Positions 63,451-64,000 of a DNA stretch of 64,000 nucleotides are shown piece by piece (the stretch's first letter is position 1; every line of letters begins with the position of its first letter). Position numbers and translations under genes: made by a program. Source of the DNA: G965199725 sp965199725 (GTDB lineage: Bacteria; Pseudomonadota; Gammaproteobacteria; Nitrosococcales; Methylophagaceae). The stretch spans positions 992,001 to 1,056,000 of the forward strand of contig OZ241321.1 of the NCBI GenBank assembly GCA_965199725.1, written 5' to 3'. The notes beneath the pieces are model-generated. The model had not been told where the DNA came from. It did not search any database and saw nothing but the letters and a program-made list of their open reading frames with translations.

Positions 63451-64000
63451 AATTTTGCATCCTCATTGGAGTCTTTATTGCTATGCAATATGTCAACAAG
63501 TTTAATCGCCTCTTGCTCCATGTGGATAATGAGGTTATTAATTTTTGCTTTAAAATGGCGATAAAAAATAACGCTAGGTATGGCAATCATTAAACCGAAA
63601 GCGGTTGTTAATAATGCTTCAGAAATGCCGCCAGCCAAAGTGTTCGGATTGCCCACACCTTCGGTAGTAATGACAGCAAATACTTTAATCATGCCAATCA
63701 CGGTCCCTAACAAGCCTAATAATGGTGAAATAGCGGCAATCGTACCAAGTGTATTTAAGTTGCGTTCCAGCGTGACAGCTACATGCCGACCAATATCTTC
63801 AATCGCTTCTCGTGTGGCGTCTCGAGAGCTATTACGGTGCATTAAGCCAGCGGCAAGAATCTGGCCTAGTGGTGAGCTGTTATATAGCTTGTGAATTTTC
63901 TTATTATCAATTTGATCATTACGTAGCCAATGCAAAATTTCATCAGTCACATCAGTGGGCGATATACGTTTGGCCTGTAAGACCCAAAAGCGTTCACCAA
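63447..64000 (-). CDS. exbB: ExbB/TolQ/MotA-family proton channel, 5' end beyond the window
   Basis: 183 complete codons are visible and the frame stays open to the window edge. The residues just before the first possible internal GTG (63950), ERFWVLQAKRISP, match the family, so the start lies outside. The core has ATREAIEDIGRHVAVTLERN, IAAISPLLGLLGTVIGMIKVF and ISEALLTTAFGLMIAIPSV, giving the last two of three membrane helices. It overlaps exbD by 4 bases. Confidence 0.93.
   Translation of the reverse strand, partial: GERFWVLQAKRISPTDVTDEILHWLRNDQIDNKKIHKLYNSSPLGQILAAGLMHRNSSRDATREAIEDIGRHVAVTLERNLNTLGTIAAISPLLGLLGTVIGMIKVFAVITTEGVGNPNTLAGGISEALLTTAFGLMIAIPSVIFYRHFKAKINNLIIHMEQEAIKLVDILHSNKDSNEDAKL

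Noticed and set aside
1..64000. tRNA, rRNA, CRISPR array, insertion sequence or prophage
   Set aside because: No cloverleaf-like T-arm motifs, spaced direct repeats, transposase or integrase signatures were recognised by eye; a dedicated scan could still find a divergent tRNA.

Overview
This 64 kb window is a piece of a gammaproteobacterial chromosome. It carries housekeeping genes in a gammaproteobacterial order (rpmH-rnpA-yidD-yidC-mnmE next to dnaA-dnaN, hemCDXY beside argH, grpE-dnaK-dnaJ-dapB, and exbB-exbD-msbA-lpxK-ycaR-kdsB). The DNA is moderately AT-rich. I see no rRNA, tRNA, insertion sequence, CRISPR array or prophage. Many intergenic gaps hold frameshifted gene remnants: a DUF262 protein, a probable RAMA-domain protein, a secreted Sel1-repeat protein, a HAD phosphatase, an ankyrin protein and two unidentified genes. 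This points to a genome under active erosion, as in a host-associated or recently reduced lineage. Genus-level placement is not possible from the sequence alone.

Layout. 1-7.1 kb: pgk (cut by the window edge) and a Calvin-type class II fba, then crcB, serS, an M50 membrane protease, trpS and rluB. 7.4-12.5 kb (minus strand): a YciK-like SDR, squalene genes hpnE and hpnD, a nuclease-fold protein with a damaged active site, and ispB. 12.6-16.7 kb (plus): rplU-rpmA-obgE-proB, a decayed gene, then erpA. 16.9-24.3 kb (plus): the accessory highlight, a phosphonate cluster. 24.4-36.5 kb: the dnaA region, a CPA2 antiporter and hemCDXY. 36.6-47.1 kb: argH, a DUF2797 gene, pyrD, gloB, rnhA-dnaQ and the heat-shock genes, with two clear sigma-32-type promoters, then dapB. 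47.6-51.6 kb: acs divergent from an aldehyde dehydrogenase-DUF779 pair. 52-64 kb: a secreted unknown, sppA, a broken HAD gene, rluC, rne, and the lipid A/KDO export genes running off the window end.

The phosphonate cluster (16.9-24.3 kb) encodes, in order: a YidC-like membrane domain fused to a sulfatase-like domain, PEP mutase with an N-terminal nucleotidyltransferase domain, a second nucleotidyltransferase fused to a class V aminotransferase, phosphonopyruvate decarboxylase, and a TagB/TagF-type CDP-alcohol phosphotransferase. Read together this is a route from PEP to phosphonopyruvate, phosphonoacetaldehyde and 2-aminoethylphosphonate, followed by cytidylyl activation and transfer to a surface glycan or lipid. 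The final product and acceptor are inferred, not shown.
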